The position numbers were made by a program, and so were the translations under genes. From Paracoccaceae bacterium (GTDB lineage Bacteria > Pseudomonadota > Alphaproteobacteria > Rhodobacterales > Rhodobacteraceae), in the NCBI GenBank assembly GCA_024226455.1, contig JAAELR010000399.1:1-38976 (forward strand): a DNA stretch of 38,976 bases, read 5' to 3'. Shown one piece after another: positions 8,081 through 16,690 of this stretch. The notes below the pieces were generated by a model, which saw nothing but the letters and a program-made list of their open reading frames with translations, was not told the DNA's origin and made no database searches. Within the stretch, counting starts at the first letter, position 1, and every line of letters begins with the position of its first letter.

Positions 8081-8117
8081 CCCGGGCCTCCGAATTCATC
8101 TCATGCAAGAGAGCGAT

Positions 8118-8582
8118 ATGAAAACCTATACCGCGACCCCTGCGGATATCGACAAGAAATGGATCCTGATCGACGCCGAAGGCGTGGTGCTGGGCCGTCT
8201 TGCCTCGATCATCGCAATGCGCCTGCGTGGCAAGCACAAGGCAACCTTCACCCCGCATATGGACATGGGCGACAATGTCATCGTCATCAATGCCGACAAG
8301 GTGCAGATGACCGGCAAGAAGCGTAGCGACAAGATCCATTACTGGCACACCGGCTATCCAGGCGGCATTAAGTCGCGCACCGCCGGCCAGATCCTGGAAG
8401 GCGACCACCCCGAGCGCGTGGTGACCATGGCCGTCAAGCGCATGTTGCCGGGCAACCGGCTGTCGCGCCGTCAGATGACCAACCTGCGCGTCTATGCAGG
8501 CGCCGAGCATCCGCATGAGGCCCAAAGCCCCGAAGTGCTCGACGTCAAAGCGATGAACAAGAAGAATACGAGGACCGCGTAA
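8118..8582 (+). CDS. rplM: 50S ribosomal protein L13
   Basis: The 154-residue protein contains the L13 core: [19 protein letters not shown] near the N-terminus, [18 protein letters not shown], the [14 protein letters not shown] segment and the [16 protein letters not shown] signature. It is an early-assembly protein of the large ribosomal subunit. The ATG at 8118 follows AAGAGAG; conservation does not extend to the upstream in-frame ATGs. Its TAA overlaps the rpsI start (TAATG), the usual rplM-rpsI arrangement with translational coupling. Confidence 0.97.
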   Translation: MKTYTATPADIDKKWILIDAEGVVLGRLASIIAMRLRGKHKATFTPHMDMGDNVIVINADKVQMTGKKRSDKIHYWHTGYPGGIKSRTAGQILEGDHPERVVTMAVKRMLPGNRLSRRQMTNLRVYAGAEHPHEAQSPEVLDVKAMNKKNTRTA

Positions 8583-9079
8583 TGGCCGATCAAGTGAACT
8601 CTCTGGAAGAGCTGGCCGCCGTTGCCGAGGGCACCGAAGCTGCCGCCGTTGTCGAGCAAACCGTCGCCCCGCGCGAGCCGGTCCGCGACGAACTAGGCCG
8701 GGCCTATGCCACCGGCAAGCGCAAGGACGCGGTCGCCCGTGTCTGGATCAAGCCGGGTTCCGGCAAGGTCACCGTGAATGGCCGGGAAATCGCCGTCTAT
8801 TTCGCCCGCCCGGTGCTGCAGATGATCCTGCGCCAGCCGTTCAGCGTGGCCGGTGTCGAGGACCAGTTCGACGTGCAGGCCACCGTCAAGGGCGGCGGGC
8901 TTTCGGGTCAGGCCGGTGCGGTCAAGCACGGCATCTCGAAGGCGCTGCAGCTATACGACCCGGGCTTGCGCGGCGCGCTGAAGGCGGCGGGTTTTCTTAC
9001 CCGTGACTCTCGTGTGGTGGAACGCAAGAAATATGGCAAGCGCAAGGCGCGCCGGAGCTTCCAGTTCTCCAAGCGCTGA
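8582..9079 (+). CDS. rpsI: 30S ribosomal protein S9
   Basis: S9 of 165 residues, a small-subunit head protein whose basic tail reaches the P-site tRNA. The core begins at [21 protein letters not shown], and the C-terminus [17 protein letters not shown] carries the invariant SKR end. The first ~35 residues form the acidic, Ala/Glu-rich extension common in alphaproteobacteria. It overlaps rplM by one base and is followed immediately by a strong terminator. Confidence 0.97.
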   Translation: MADQVNSLEELAAVAEGTEAAAVVEQTVAPREPVRDELGRAYATGKRKDAVARVWIKPGSGKVTVNGREIAVYFARPVLQMILRQPFSVAGVEDQFDVQATVKGGGLSGQAGAVKHGISKALQLYDPGLRGALKAAGFLTRDSRVVERKKYGKRKARRSFQFSKR

Positions 9080-9102
9080 CCCAGGTTTCGACCCCTTTTG
9101 CG

Positions 9103-9137
9103 AAAGGCCGTCCCCCCCCCCCGGGGGGCGGCCTTTT
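9103..9137 (+). terminator. rho-independent terminator of rplM-rpsI
   Basis: AAAGGCCG plus a C-run pairs with GGGGGGCGGCCTTTT, leaving one mismatch, and ends in TTTT. The loop side contains an 11-base C-run (9112-9122). On the minus strand the same hairpin may serve the convergent EamA gene, whose stop is at 9139. Confidence 0.85.
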
Positions 9138-9138
9138 G

Positions 9139-10056
9139 TCATGTCCGTCGTGCGGCCTCCCGGCGCCGGAAGATCCTGCCATCCAGAACCACCAGCCCCA
9201 GTGCCAGGATTGCGAAGCCGATGAATGCCTCGGGCCGCAGCGCTTCGCCCAGTACCAGCGCCCCCAGAACGATCGCCACCGGCGGGATCATCAGGGTGCA
9301 GAGCATCAGGTTGGCACTACCCGCCATCGCCAGCACCCGGTAATAGAGCAGATAGGCCAGCGCGGTTCCGGCAAGCGCGAAGTAGGCGATGGAGATCAGC
9401 GTGCCGGGCCGCAGCGACAGGTCCGGCGGCCCCTCCAGAATCAGGGCTGCCGGCAGCATCACCAGGCATGACCCGGTCAGCATGCCTGCGGCGGCGACCT
9501 GTGGCGCCAGCCCCGACAGGGTCGCCCGGGCCCAGGCGCTGGCAACGGCGTAGCTGAGCGCGCCGCCCAGCACCGCCAACTGTGCTAACGCGCGCGGGTC
9601 GAATTGCAGAAGATTCTGCAGCCCGATGGCGGTGGCGACGCCCAGGAACCCAAGCAGGGTGCCAGTCAACCGCCGCGCGGTCAGCCTCTCGTCGCGGAAT
9701 ACCATCGCGGCCACCACGACCCCGAATATCGCCGTGGCGGCGTTCAGGATAGAGGTCAGACCGGTTTCGATATGCAACTGCCCCCAGGTCATCAGGGAAA
9801 ACGGGATCACGTTGTTCAACAGCCCCATCACCAGAAAGGCGGCCCAGATCCTCGGGCTGCGGGGCAGGGGCAGGCGTAAGACCAGCACCACTCCCCACAG
9901 GGCCAGCGCGGCCCAGAACACCCGATGGGCCACGATGCTGACAAAGCCGATCTCGTCCAGTGCGACACGGATCGACAGGAAAGATCCGCCCCAGATCAGC
10001 GACATCAGGATCAGTTCGGCCCAGGCCCGGGCAGTCAGGGTTCTTTGTTGGGTCAT
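9139..10056 (-). CDS. EamA/DMT-superfamily transporter
   Basis: An inner-membrane protein of 305 residues with about ten hydrophobic helices in two homologous EamA halves. LMSLIWGGSFLSIRVAL opens the first half; ALSYAVASAWAR and YLLYYRVLAMAGSANL mark the second, with the usual LGEALRPEAFIGFAILALGLVVL end. Members export amino acids, metabolites or drugs, or recycle nucleotide sugars; the substrate cannot be inferred. A short Arg-rich tail follows the last helix. It is transcribed convergently to rpsI and appears monocistronic. The Shine-Dalgarno is weak. Confidence 0.88.
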   Translation of the reverse strand: MTQQRTLTARAWAELILMSLIWGGSFLSIRVALDEIGFVSIVAHRVFWAALALWGVVLVLRLPLPRSPRIWAAFLVMGLLNNVIPFSLMTWGQLHIETGLTSILNAATAIFGVVVAAMVFRDERLTARRLTGTLLGFLGVATAIGLQNLLQFDPRALAQLAVLGGALSYAVASAWARATLSGLAPQVAAAGMLTGSCLVMLPAALILEGPPDLSLRPGTLISIAYFALAGTALAYLLYYRVLAMAGSANLMLCTLMIPPVAIVLGALVLGEALRPEAFIGFAILALGLVVLDGRIFRRREAARRT

Positions 10057-10110
10057 GTCACCGCATTATCCCGCAAGGCGCCCGCAAGCGACCCGTTTCC
10101 TGCGACAAAG

Positions 10111-10136
10111 CAAAACCCCGACCGAAGGCGGGGTTG
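10111..10136 (-). terminator. intrinsic terminator of the fadL-type gene
   Basis: Read on the minus strand, AACCCCG...CGGGGTT pairs with an inner CC/GG step and is followed by TTTTG. It starts 23 bases past the stop of the outer-membrane gene at 10160. Confidence 0.8.
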
Positions 10137-10159
10137 CCAGCTTGCGCAAAGCCCAAAGC

Positions 10160-11257
10160 TTAGAAGTTGAAGGCGATCCTCATGCCAAAGGCCGTGGCCG
10201 AGTTGCCGGTCCAGGTGCCGGTGAAGGCTCCCCCTCCGCCGCTTGTATTGGCGTCGCCGATCCAGGTGTGGCTGACCCCGGCGGTGATCTTCATGGCGTC
10301 CTGGGTATAGGTTACGCCCACGCCCACCGTTGCCTTACCGTCGGCCGGTGAAAGGTTCGAGGAAACCCCGCCGAGGGTCTCTTCATAGCTGGCGGACCCG
10401 GCAACCGACCAATGCTCGTTCAGTCGACGCCCGACGCCAAGCGAATAGGTGATCCTGTCGTCGGCATAGGACACAATAGGTGAGCCGACATTCGTGATAT
10501 ATACCGGCGGCGAGATCGCGAATTTCGACCATTCGACCCAGCGCACGCCGCCAAACAGCAGCGTCTTTTTGTTTAGCCCGGTCTGAAACTCCAGATTTAG
10601 CGACTGTGGCGTGGTGATATCGGTTGTTGTCGATGTCGGGCCAAACCCAATATCCTCGACCGTGGCCACGTCGTGGCTGATCTCGGAATTGTAAGTCAGC
10701 GAGACCCGCAGCGCCATTTCTGGACGCTCGTATGCCGCACCGACGAGATATCCGAACCCGAGTTCCTGAGCCCCGGTGGCGGTATAGCCGGAGGGCGGAA
10801 TGACCGTACCTGGTAACGTGATATCCGCCGACATGGTCTGTGCCCGCAGCCCCGCATAGGCGCTGAAATTCTTGTTGAACCGGTACTTCACGATGCCGGT
10901 ATAGGCTGTGGAGTTCAGCGTCGCCGTGGACCCCGCCATGTAGTAGGCTGAAGCCGGATAGGTGATATCGGCGCCGAAGGGCTGGTCGAGGATGAACGCA
11001 GCATCGATGTTTTCGGTCAACGGCATCTTCAATGCCACCCCGAAGAGCGAATGGGACGGCACGACATCTCCGCTTGGGTCCGCTGTCCCGCCCTCCACGC
11101 CGGAAATCGAAGGCTTGACGCTGGCAAACGAGAACTCGACATATTTGCCGCGCTCGAAAAGCGGCGCGATGCTTTGCGTGGTTCGTTCTATTCCGCCGGC
11201 AAGAACCGAGTTTGCCGCCAGAATCACCGCGCCCGCAGCCGCAGATATCCGTATCAT
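10160..11257 (-). CDS. FadL/OMPP1-type outer-membrane transporter
   Basis: A 365-residue beta-barrel protein. An N-terminal signal peptide (~residues 1-20, ending VLAGG) is followed by GGIERTTQSIAPLFERGKYVEFSFA, the opening typical of alphaproteobacterial FadL-like proteins. Alternating amphipathic strands follow, ending in the aromatic C-terminus RIAFNF needed for Bam-dependent insertion. FadL-family channels carry long-chain fatty acids or other hydrophobic compounds across the outer membrane. The length is slightly short against E. coli FadL but normal for this subgroup. GGGAGGG precedes the ATG. It is a single-gene unit with its own terminator. Confidence 0.88.
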   Translation of the reverse strand: MIRISAAAGAVILAANSVLAGGIERTTQSIAPLFERGKYVEFSFASVKPSISGVEGGTADPSGDVVPSHSLFGVALKMPLTENIDAAFILDQPFGADITYPASAYYMAGSTATLNSTAYTGIVKYRFNKNFSAYAGLRAQTMSADITLPGTVIPPSGYTATGAQELGFGYLVGAAYERPEMALRVSLTYNSEISHDVATVEDIGFGPTSTTTDITTPQSLNLEFQTGLNKKTLLFGGVRWVEWSKFAISPPVYITNVGSPIVSYADDRITYSLGVGRRLNEHWSVAGSASYEETLGGVSSNLSPADGKATVGVGVTYTQDAMKITAGVSHTWIGDANTSGGGGAFTGTWTGNSATAFGMRIAFNF

Positions 11258-11370
11258 ATGCCCATCCCTCCCAGATTGCGCCCGAGGTTCACCCTAAATG
11301 GGCGCGCCGCGCCAGGTCAAAGGCAAGACGCAAGATACCGGTTTGGTACAGCGCAACCGTTGCAATGCCG

Positions 11371-12249
11371 TCACCTATCGGCGGCGATCCGGGTCTCGGC
11401 GCGGATGTTGATGAAGTTTGCGGCAAAAATGACCAGCGCTCCGGCCAGCACCGGCCATTGCAACGGCTCGGCGTAAAAGGCCATGCCCACCAGCGCGATG
11501 ATCGGAAGGCGTGCAAAGTCGATCGGCATCACCACCGCCGCCGGTGCCAGCGCCAGCGCCTTGGTCATGCAGAAATGCGCCAGAAGACCGGCACAACCGA
11601 CCAGCAACAGCCAGGGGGCAGAGCCAAGCGTGGGCAGCGCGACCTCGCCGTCGTAACCGGCGGTGATCAGGCCGAATACCGCCTGAAACGTTGTCAGGTA
11701 GACCAGGATGCAGGTGATGGTCTCGGTCCGGGTCAGCATCCGGGTAAAGATCGCCGTGCCGGCAAACCCGATTGCCGCGATGCCCGCGGCCATGAGCCCC
11801 GGCGTCAACGTAAACCCCAAACCCGGCTGGGCCACCACCAGCACGCCGGCAAAGCCCATCGCCGCAGACAATATCCGGATGCGGGTCAGGCGTTCGCCCA
11901 AAAAGAATGGCGCCAGCAGCATCGCCCAGATCGGCGTGGTAAACTCCAGCGCGAAGACCTGCGCCAGAGGGGCGGCGGTTATCGCAAAAAACCAAAGGTT
12001 CTGGCCGGTGAAATGACATGCGTTGCGGGTCAGATGAACATGCAGCCGCCGCCGTGTGATCTGGTGCAACGTTCCGGCCCGGGCAGCCACGCCCAACACG
12101 ATCACGACACCGATCAGCGAGCGGTAGGTCATGATCTCGAACGTGTCATGCGCAACTGCCAGTGCCCGCCCGGCGATCGCCATGGCAGTAAAGCTGACGA
12201 TGGCCCCCAGCATCCATTTGGCCGCGTGCAGCGGATGCCCGTCGCTCAT
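11371..12249 (-). CDS. EamA/DMT-superfamily transporter
   Basis: A 292-residue inner-membrane protein with about ten helices and two EamA repeats: MTYRSLIGVVIVL, ACHFTGQNLWFFAITAAPLAQVFALEFTTPIW in the first half, and LLAHFCMTKALALAPAAVVMPIDFARLP in the second. This subgroup (RhaT/YdcZ-like) is very common in Rhodobacteraceae, mostly uncharacterised. Its ATG overlaps the stop of the small Cys protein upstream by 4 bp (ATGA), making it the last gene of a three-gene operon with two exported proteins. It is clearly different from the EamA protein at 9139. Confidence 0.88.
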   Translation of the reverse strand: MSDGHPLHAAKWMLGAIVSFTAMAIAGRALAVAHDTFEIMTYRSLIGVVIVLGVAARAGTLHQITRRRLHVHLTRNACHFTGQNLWFFAITAAPLAQVFALEFTTPIWAMLLAPFFLGERLTRIRILSAAMGFAGVLVVAQPGLGFTLTPGLMAAGIAAIGFAGTAIFTRMLTRTETITCILVYLTTFQAVFGLITAGYDGEVALPTLGSAPWLLLVGCAGLLAHFCMTKALALAPAAVVMPIDFARLPIIALVGMAFYAEPLQWPVLAGALVIFAANFINIRAETRIAADR

Positions 12250-12599
12250 CGACGCATTTCACAGCATCCGGTCAACAGTATGGGGCGCTGCCCTCGCTGG
12301 GTGAAAACCCGGGTGCGATAGGGCAGATCCTGAGCCTCGCCGCCGGACGGGCAGATTTCGTTTTCCACCAGCACGATGGCCGTGTCGCGCTCTCCGACCA
12401 ACGTGAAGGCGCGTGGCCAGTCGGCGCCTTCGGCCCGGGTTTCCAGCATGACCTCCATTTCGGTCACCCCAAGAAATGTGAACCGTGCCAGGCTTTCGTC
12501 GAAATCCAGGATCCAGCCTGGATCGCCCCGGCACAAGAATTGCGCCGCCGATGCGGGGCTCGCGGTGATGGCGCAGAACAAGAGCAGGGTAAGCCTCAT
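12246..12599 (-). CDS. small exported Cys-patterned protein (COG3650-like domain)
   Basis: A 117-residue protein with a signal peptide (~1-19, ending ASA). The mature part has cysteines at 23, 83, 112 and 113, with LCRGDPGWILDF near the start and ILLTGCC near the end. The spacing C-x59-C-x28-CC nearly equals that in the C-terminal domain of the protein encoded just upstream (C105, C169, C198, C199), so the two appear to share one domain. The start at 12599 is chosen from the signal peptide; the frame continues upstream without meaning. Its stop overlaps the EamA start by 4 bp. Function is unknown; it should be periplasmic with probable disulfides. Confidence 0.75.
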   Translation of the reverse strand: MRLTLLLFCAITASPASAAQFLCRGDPGWILDFDESLARFTFLGVTEMEVMLETRAEGADWPRAFTLVGERDTAIVLVENEICPSGGEAQDLPYRTRVFTQRGQRPILLTGCCEMRR

Positions 12600-12652
12600 T
12601 CGTTCTGCGCTACAGGCATGCGAGCGGCGCGGCAACACCCTTTGGGCCGGCC

Positions 12653-13279
12653 TCAGTGAAACCCGATCTCGAGCGGCAAGTGGCAGCAGCCAACCTGATA
12701 CCTCGAAATCCCGCCCCCCGTCAGCAGCAGGTGTATCTGCCATGGATAGACCCGGTCGCTCATCCCGTCGCCGCAATTCAGTGCAGAGATGATCGCGTTG
12801 GCAGAGGCGCCCGAGCCGGCAAAACCGACCTGCACCGGCAGGATGTCGCGCCCGTCTGCCACCCGTGCACCCTGCAGGGACATGGCAAAGTGCAGGCCAT
12901 CGAGATTGGAATAGGCGGCCGAACCGGATGCAAGCCGCAGCGACCAGAACGGTTCGGTGCCGCCGCAAAGCAGCCCAGCCGACAGCGCCGTTCCTGCCAC
13001 CCTTTGCACTGGATCAGGAGCGAGAAAGCGCATCGATACCCAACCGTTGCTTTCTTGCCAGACGATCAGACCCCATTTGCCGCTCGGGTCGGTGCCGATG
13101 ATTTCGACACCGCCGGTCCCGGGCGGCAAGTCTCCGATGTCGGCGCTACTTGCGGCGGGTGCCTCGCGCACATTCAGGGTGTCACCGGCGGCAACCCCGA
13201 CGACGCGGTAGGTTTTGGGTTCGGCCTGGGCCAGTGCTGGCAGGATCAGGCAGAGAAATGCAGCAACGAGGTGTTTCAT
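12653..13279 (-). CDS. exported SH3-like domain protein with C-terminal COG3650-like domain
   Basis: A 208-residue periplasmic protein. The signal peptide is ~1-19 (LILPALAQA). A bacterial SH3-like domain covers ~23-88, with the typical TLNVREAPAASS, WGLIVWQESNGWVSMRFL pattern, often a cell-wall or peptide binding module. Residues ~100-208 carry LCGGTEPFWSL, NCGDGMSDRVYP and GCC, motifs of the COG3650-type family of unknown function. The start is the ATG before the signal peptide, with AGGAAA upstream. It leads an operon with the small Cys protein and an EamA transporter. The architecture suggests an envelope role, but no reaction can be assigned. Confidence 0.8.
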   Translation of the reverse strand: MKHLVAAFLCLILPALAQAEPKTYRVVGVAAGDTLNVREAPAASSADIGDLPPGTGGVEIIGTDPSGKWGLIVWQESNGWVSMRFLAPDPVQRVAGTALSAGLLCGGTEPFWSLRLASGSAAYSNLDGLHFAMSLQGARVADGRDILPVQVGFAGSGASANAIISALNCGDGMSDRVYPWQIHLLLTGGGISRYQVGCCHLPLEIGFH

Positions 13280-13362
13280 GACAGGTGTTTCCTTTCTCAC
13301 GATAGACCGGGTCATAGCATGATTGCGGGCAAGTCGCTGATAGCGTATTGCTCTCAATCAGA

Positions 13363-13380
13363 ATCCGGTCCGAACCGGAT
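13363..13380 (-). terminator. hairpin downstream of the ydcF-like gene
   Basis: ATCCGGT and ACCGGAT pair perfectly around a 4-base loop, 68 bases past the stop of the DUF218 gene. Read on the minus strand it is followed by TCTGATT, a poor T-run, so termination may be inefficient. Confidence 0.4.
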
Positions 13381-13447
13381 GTCGCGAGGCAGCGTTTGCA
13401 ATGCGCAACGCGTTCGACCCTGAGGGGGCGGCTCAACTCAACACGCC

Positions 13448-14098
13448 CTAGTCGAGCAGAGGCATATACCGGTCCCTGGGCACTCCCAGTTCGTCGGCCA
13501 GACTCGCGCCCGACGCGCGCAAAGCGTTCAACCCGGTCTTCAGCACCTCGAAGAACAGGTGCCCAAAGCCAAGCCGCAACCAATGATCCGAGGCCGTGTC
13601 CGAGGGGTAGACCAATACCTTTTGGAACCCTGCCCAGCGGAAACTGGCCCAGGCGCGTGGCAGATGGAACCGGTTCGTGACCAAAACAACCGGGGTCCCG
13701 GTTGCCTCTGGCAGCAAGTCGCGCGTGAAGATGGCGTTCTGCAAGGTGGATTGTGACCGGGCTTCGACAACAATCTTGGCTCGCGGAACCCCGGCCATGC
13801 GCGCAGAGTCGGCCATAGCATGGGCCACTCCAGGCAAGCCCTCATGCATGTTCCCACCGGTGACGACGAACTGCGTCGCACCGTATCTTTGGAAAAGATC
13901 CACACCCGTCCACAATCGCTCGGCGGTGTAGGGCCCCATGGACCCGTCGCTGGACTGCCCGGCAGAGAGAACCACAATCACCGGGTTTTGGGGCAGCCCG
14001 GCATTGGGTTGAAACTTCTCAACGAACAAAGCGAGCCCAGCTACCGTTATTAGGTATAGTGCGACGCCGAGGACGCCCACACGCCTGATCCACCGCAC
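13448..14098 (-). CDS. YdcF/SanA-like DUF218 envelope protein
   Basis: One N-terminal membrane helix (~residues 8-28) is followed by a DUF218 domain: PVIVVLSAGQ, then YTAERLWTGVDLFQRYGATQFVVTGG, VEARSQSTLQNA, and VVLVTNRFHLPRAWASFRWAG. E. coli homologues SanA, ElyC and YdcF affect envelope integrity and peptidoglycan or lipid-carrier metabolism; biochemistry is unsettled. I place the start at the GTG at 14098, because GAGAGG lies 7 bases upstream. A TTG at 14104 also keeps the frame open but sits one base from that Shine-Dalgarno. The protein is 216 residues, normal for the family. It is probably transcribed alone. Confidence 0.83.
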   Translation of the reverse strand: MRWIRRVGVLGVALYLITVAGLALFVEKFQPNAGLPQNPVIVVLSAGQSSDGSMGPYTAERLWTGVDLFQRYGATQFVVTGGNMHEGLPGVAHAMADSARMAGVPRAKIVVEARSQSTLQNAIFTRDLLPEATGTPVVLVTNRFHLPRAWASFRWAGFQKVLVYPSDTASDHWLRLGFGHLFFEVLKTGLNALRASGASLADELGVPRDRYMPLLD

Positions 14099-14416
14099 AA
14101 TCAAACCTCTCGTACCCGCATGCCGTTTCCCTCATCAAAACCACCGGGATCTTTCGCAGTTTGGCCGCTGGGTACCCGGTGAGCCCCGCCGGGGGAGGCG
14201 GGGTTTTCCCGAGCCCCACATGATCTATACCGAAGCAAACCGATCCAGGCGATCATTCTCCCGCAGCGTTTCGCAATACTTAACCGTCGGTCTGGTCGAT
14301 CCCGGTCAGAACAACCCTGAGCTTTTCGGCCTTGCTTCCGTGGCAAACGACCGCGTCAAACGGCGCGCCCAATAATTTCACCATGGCGTTTGACAATCAG
14401 GTCTGGACCGGGCCGG
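14099..14416. other. 318-bp non-coding stretch between ydcF-like gene and guaA
   Basis: No gene is supported. It contains a GC-rich hairpin followed by TTTT on the plus strand (14184-14207) and an 8-bp inverted repeat GTCAAACG/CGTTTGAC at 14355-14362 and 14387-14394. The latter lies 23 bases past the guaA stop and may protect or end the guaA transcript. The promoter of the ydcF-like gene should lie near the left end. Confidence 0.5.
14184..14207 (+). terminator. plus-strand terminator-like hairpin with no upstream gene
   Basis: CCCCGCC (14184-14190) pairs with GGCGGGG (14197-14203), followed by TTTT. No plus-strand gene ends before it. It could terminate an unannotated short transcript, or simply stop guaA transcription from the other side. 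Confidence 0.5.
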
Positions 14417-15970
14417 TCACTCCCATTCGATGGTGCCAGGGGGTTTGGAGGTGATGTCGTAGGTTACCCGGTTGATACCCTTGACCTCGTTTATGATCCG
14501 CGTCGCGGTCTCGCCAAGAAACTCGTGGCTGAACGGGTAATAGTCCGCCGTCATGCCGTCGACCGAGGTCACCGCGCGTAGGGCGCAGGCATAATCGTAG
14601 GTGCGCCCGTCGCCCATGACGCCGACGGTGCGCACCGGCAGAATGGCGACGAATGCCTGCCAAATCTCGTCATACAGCCCATGCCTGCGGATCTGGTCGA
14701 TATAGACCGCATCCGCCTTGCGCAGGATCTCCAGCTTTGCGCGGGTGATCTCGCCGGGACAGCGGATCGCCAGGCCGGGGCCGGGGAAGGGATGGCGGCC
14801 GATGAAACTCGGAGGCAGGCCCAGTTCACGCCCCAGAGCGCGGACCTCGTCCTTGAATAGCTCGCGCAGCGGTTCGACCAGCTTCAGCCCCATCTTCTCG
14901 GGCAGACCGCCCACATTATGGTGCGATTTGATGGTGACCGAGGGGCCGCCAGAGAAACTGACCGATTCGATAACGTCCGGGTAAAGCGTGCCTTGGGCGA
15001 GGAACTCAGCGCCCTCGATCCGGTCGGCGTATTTCTGGAATACGTCGATGAACAGCCGCCCGATGATCTTGCGCTTGGTCTCAGGGTCCCTTTGCCCATC
15101 CAGTTCGCCCAGAAACAGCTCTGCCTCGTCGGCGTGGATCAGCGGGATGTTGTAGTTGTCGCGGAACATCGCGACGACCTCTTTGGCCTCGTCCTGGCGC
15201 AACAGCCCGTGGTCAACGAATACGCAAGTAAGCCGGTCGCCGATCGCTTCGTGGATCAGGACCGCAGCGACAGAACTGTCGACCCCGCCCGAAAGCCCGC
15301 AGATTACCTGCGCGTCGCCCACCTCGGCACGGATCTTGGCGATGGCATCCTCGCGATACGCACCCATGGTCCAGTCGCCGGTAAAACCAGCCATCCGCAC
15401 AAAGTTCTGATATAGCCGGGCACCGTTCGGCGTGTGGTGAACCTCCGGGTGAAACTGCACCCCCCAGCACTGCATCTTCGGGTTACCGATCACGGCGAAA
15501 GGCGCATTGGGAGAGGTTGCGACCGCCTCAAACCCCACCGGCAATTTCGACACATGATCGCCGTGGCTCATCCACACCTGCTCGTCGCCGGCATGGAACC
15601 AGCCCTCCAGCAGCGCCACGGCGGTCCGGGCAGAGACATAGGCCCGCCCGAACTCGGCGGTACCGTGGCCGCTCTCGACCTTGCCCTCCAGCATCTCGAC
15701 CATGATCTGCTGGCCATAGCAGATGCCCAGTATCGGAACACCGAGGTCGAAGACGCCCTCGGGCGGGCGCGGCGCGCCGGGGTCGAGAACACTGGCCGGG
15801 CCGCCCGAAAAGATCACCGCCTTAGGGGCGAAGTTCCGCAGAAACTGCATGGTGACATTCTGGTAGGGGTGGATTTCGCAATAGACATTCAGCTCGCGCA
15901 AGCGCCGCGCGATCAGCTGGGTGACCTGGCTGCCGAAATCGATGATGAGAAGGCGTTGATGGATACTCAT
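14417..15970 (-). CDS. guaA: GMP synthase (glutamine-hydrolysing)
   Basis: A 517-residue cytoplasmic enzyme converting XMP to GMP with ATP and glutamine, the last step of guanine nucleotide synthesis. The class I amidotransferase domain (~1-200) shows LLIIDFGSQ, the nucleophile in GICYGQQIM (C84) and the His-Glu pair in [10 protein letters not shown]. The ATP-pyrophosphatase domain carries [14 protein letters not shown]. The C-terminal dimerisation domain has [11 protein letters not shown] and ends [11 protein letters not shown]. The frame is open upstream to 16150, but homology begins at MSIHQRLLI; the ATG at 15970 lacks a clear Shine-Dalgarno. Length is normal. It diverges from a small exported protein gene. 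Confidence 0.97.
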   Translation of the reverse strand: MSIHQRLLIIDFGSQVTQLIARRLRELNVYCEIHPYQNVTMQFLRNFAPKAVIFSGGPASVLDPGAPRPPEGVFDLGVPILGICYGQQIMVEMLEGKVESGHGTAEFGRAYVSARTAVALLEGWFHAGDEQVWMSHGDHVSKLPVGFEAVATSPNAPFAVIGNPKMQCWGVQFHPEVHHTPNGARLYQNFVRMAGFTGDWTMGAYREDAIAKIRAEVGDAQVICGLSGGVDSSVAAVLIHEAIGDRLTCVFVDHGLLRQDEAKEVVAMFRDNYNIPLIHADEAELFLGELDGQRDPETKRKIIGRLFIDVFQKYADRIEGAEFLAQGTLYPDVIESVSFSGGPSVTIKSHHNVGGLPEKMGLKLVEPLRELFKDEVRALGRELGLPPSFIGRHPFPGPGLAIRCPGEITRAKLEILRKADAVYIDQIRRHGLYDEIWQAFVAILPVRTVGVMGDGRTYDYACALRAVTSVDGMTADYYPFSHEFLGETATRIINEVKGINRVTYDITSKPPGTIEWE

Positions 15971-16054
15971 GCGCGCGGGTGTAGGCACGGCCCGCGGCGA
16001 TGTCGAGAGGAACGCGGGCCGATAGCCGTTGAAATCCTCTGAAATCGGGCCACT

Positions 16055-16546
16055 ATGCTCTGGATGAAAACTACCCTGGTTTTGATTTCGGCAATTGTGG
16101 TGGCGCTTGCACAGGCGGGTGCGGCGTTTTCCGCATGTGTGACCCTGCAAATGGCCATGCAGAGCGAGGATCTCCTGGCGCAGGGAAACGGTGACTGGCC
16201 CGCGTATTGGGCGTTGTTTCTGGCAGAGGAGGTGGGTTCGCGCTCAAGAAACAAGCTTTGGCATGGGTGCGACCTAAAGCCCGGTGCCGCCGACAAAGTC
16301 GCCTGCGTCTGGAAGTTCGATCTGGGAAACCCCGACGCTGCCCGGCTCTATCAAGAGATGGTTTCGACGCTCGGCCGGTGCCTTCCAAAGGGCGTGCGCA
16401 ACTACCCCGACGTTCCGGTCAATCACCCCGACTTTTACAGTGCCCATCTGTTCGAAACCGGGCGGCATGTCATAGTCGTTTCCCTAAAGGACAAGTCCGC
16501 CCTGGGCGCCAGTTTCGTGTCGCTTCGCGTGCGCGATCCGGGATGA
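16055..16546 (+). CDS. small exported protein of unknown function
   Basis: A 163-residue protein (or 160 from a second ATG at 16064) with a hydrophobic signal peptide ending around AFSA. The mature part has four cysteines (in [19 protein letters not shown] and GRCLPKG), which could form two disulfides in the periplasm. No family is recognised. It reads as a continuous high-GC frame with Rhodobacteraceae-like codon use and sits between guaA and the second mttB-like gene, 144 bases upstream of the latter on the same strand. No clear Shine-Dalgarno precedes either ATG. Confidence 0.6.
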   Translation: MLWMKTTLVLISAIVVALAQAGAAFSACVTLQMAMQSEDLLAQGNGDWPAYWALFLAEEVGSRSRNKLWHGCDLKPGAADKVACVWKFDLGNPDAARLYQEMVSTLGRCLPKGVRNYPDVPVNHPDFYSAHLFETGRHVIVVSLKDKSALGASFVSLRVRDPG

Positions 16547-16690
16547 GGCGCACTCGGGCTGTTCTGGTATGGCACCGACGATTTGCGGTGGCGTATGTCG
16601 CTTTCTCCCCTGAACCGACGCTAACCGGTAACTGCGCTGCCCAAAGGACCGCTATCACCGGGACAACAGTTTATCAAAGGATCCGGCAAG

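Larger units (their letters stand above)
7799..8117. other. 319-bp divergent intergenic region between mttB-like gene and rplM
   Basis: No gene is visible. The left half is GC-rich with nested inverted repeats: a long dyad at 7840-7866, GGGCCCA/TGGGCCC at 7851-7857 and 7914-7920, and CTGCGG/CCGCAG at 7875-7880 and 7904-7909. The right half is AT-rich and presumably holds the rplM promoter. It could include an operator or a structured leader on either strand. Confidence 0.5.

Noticed and set aside
11212-12321. Plus-strand open frame of 369 codons opposite the EamA gene
   Set aside because: No motif, and strong antisense-type composition over a clear membrane transporter.
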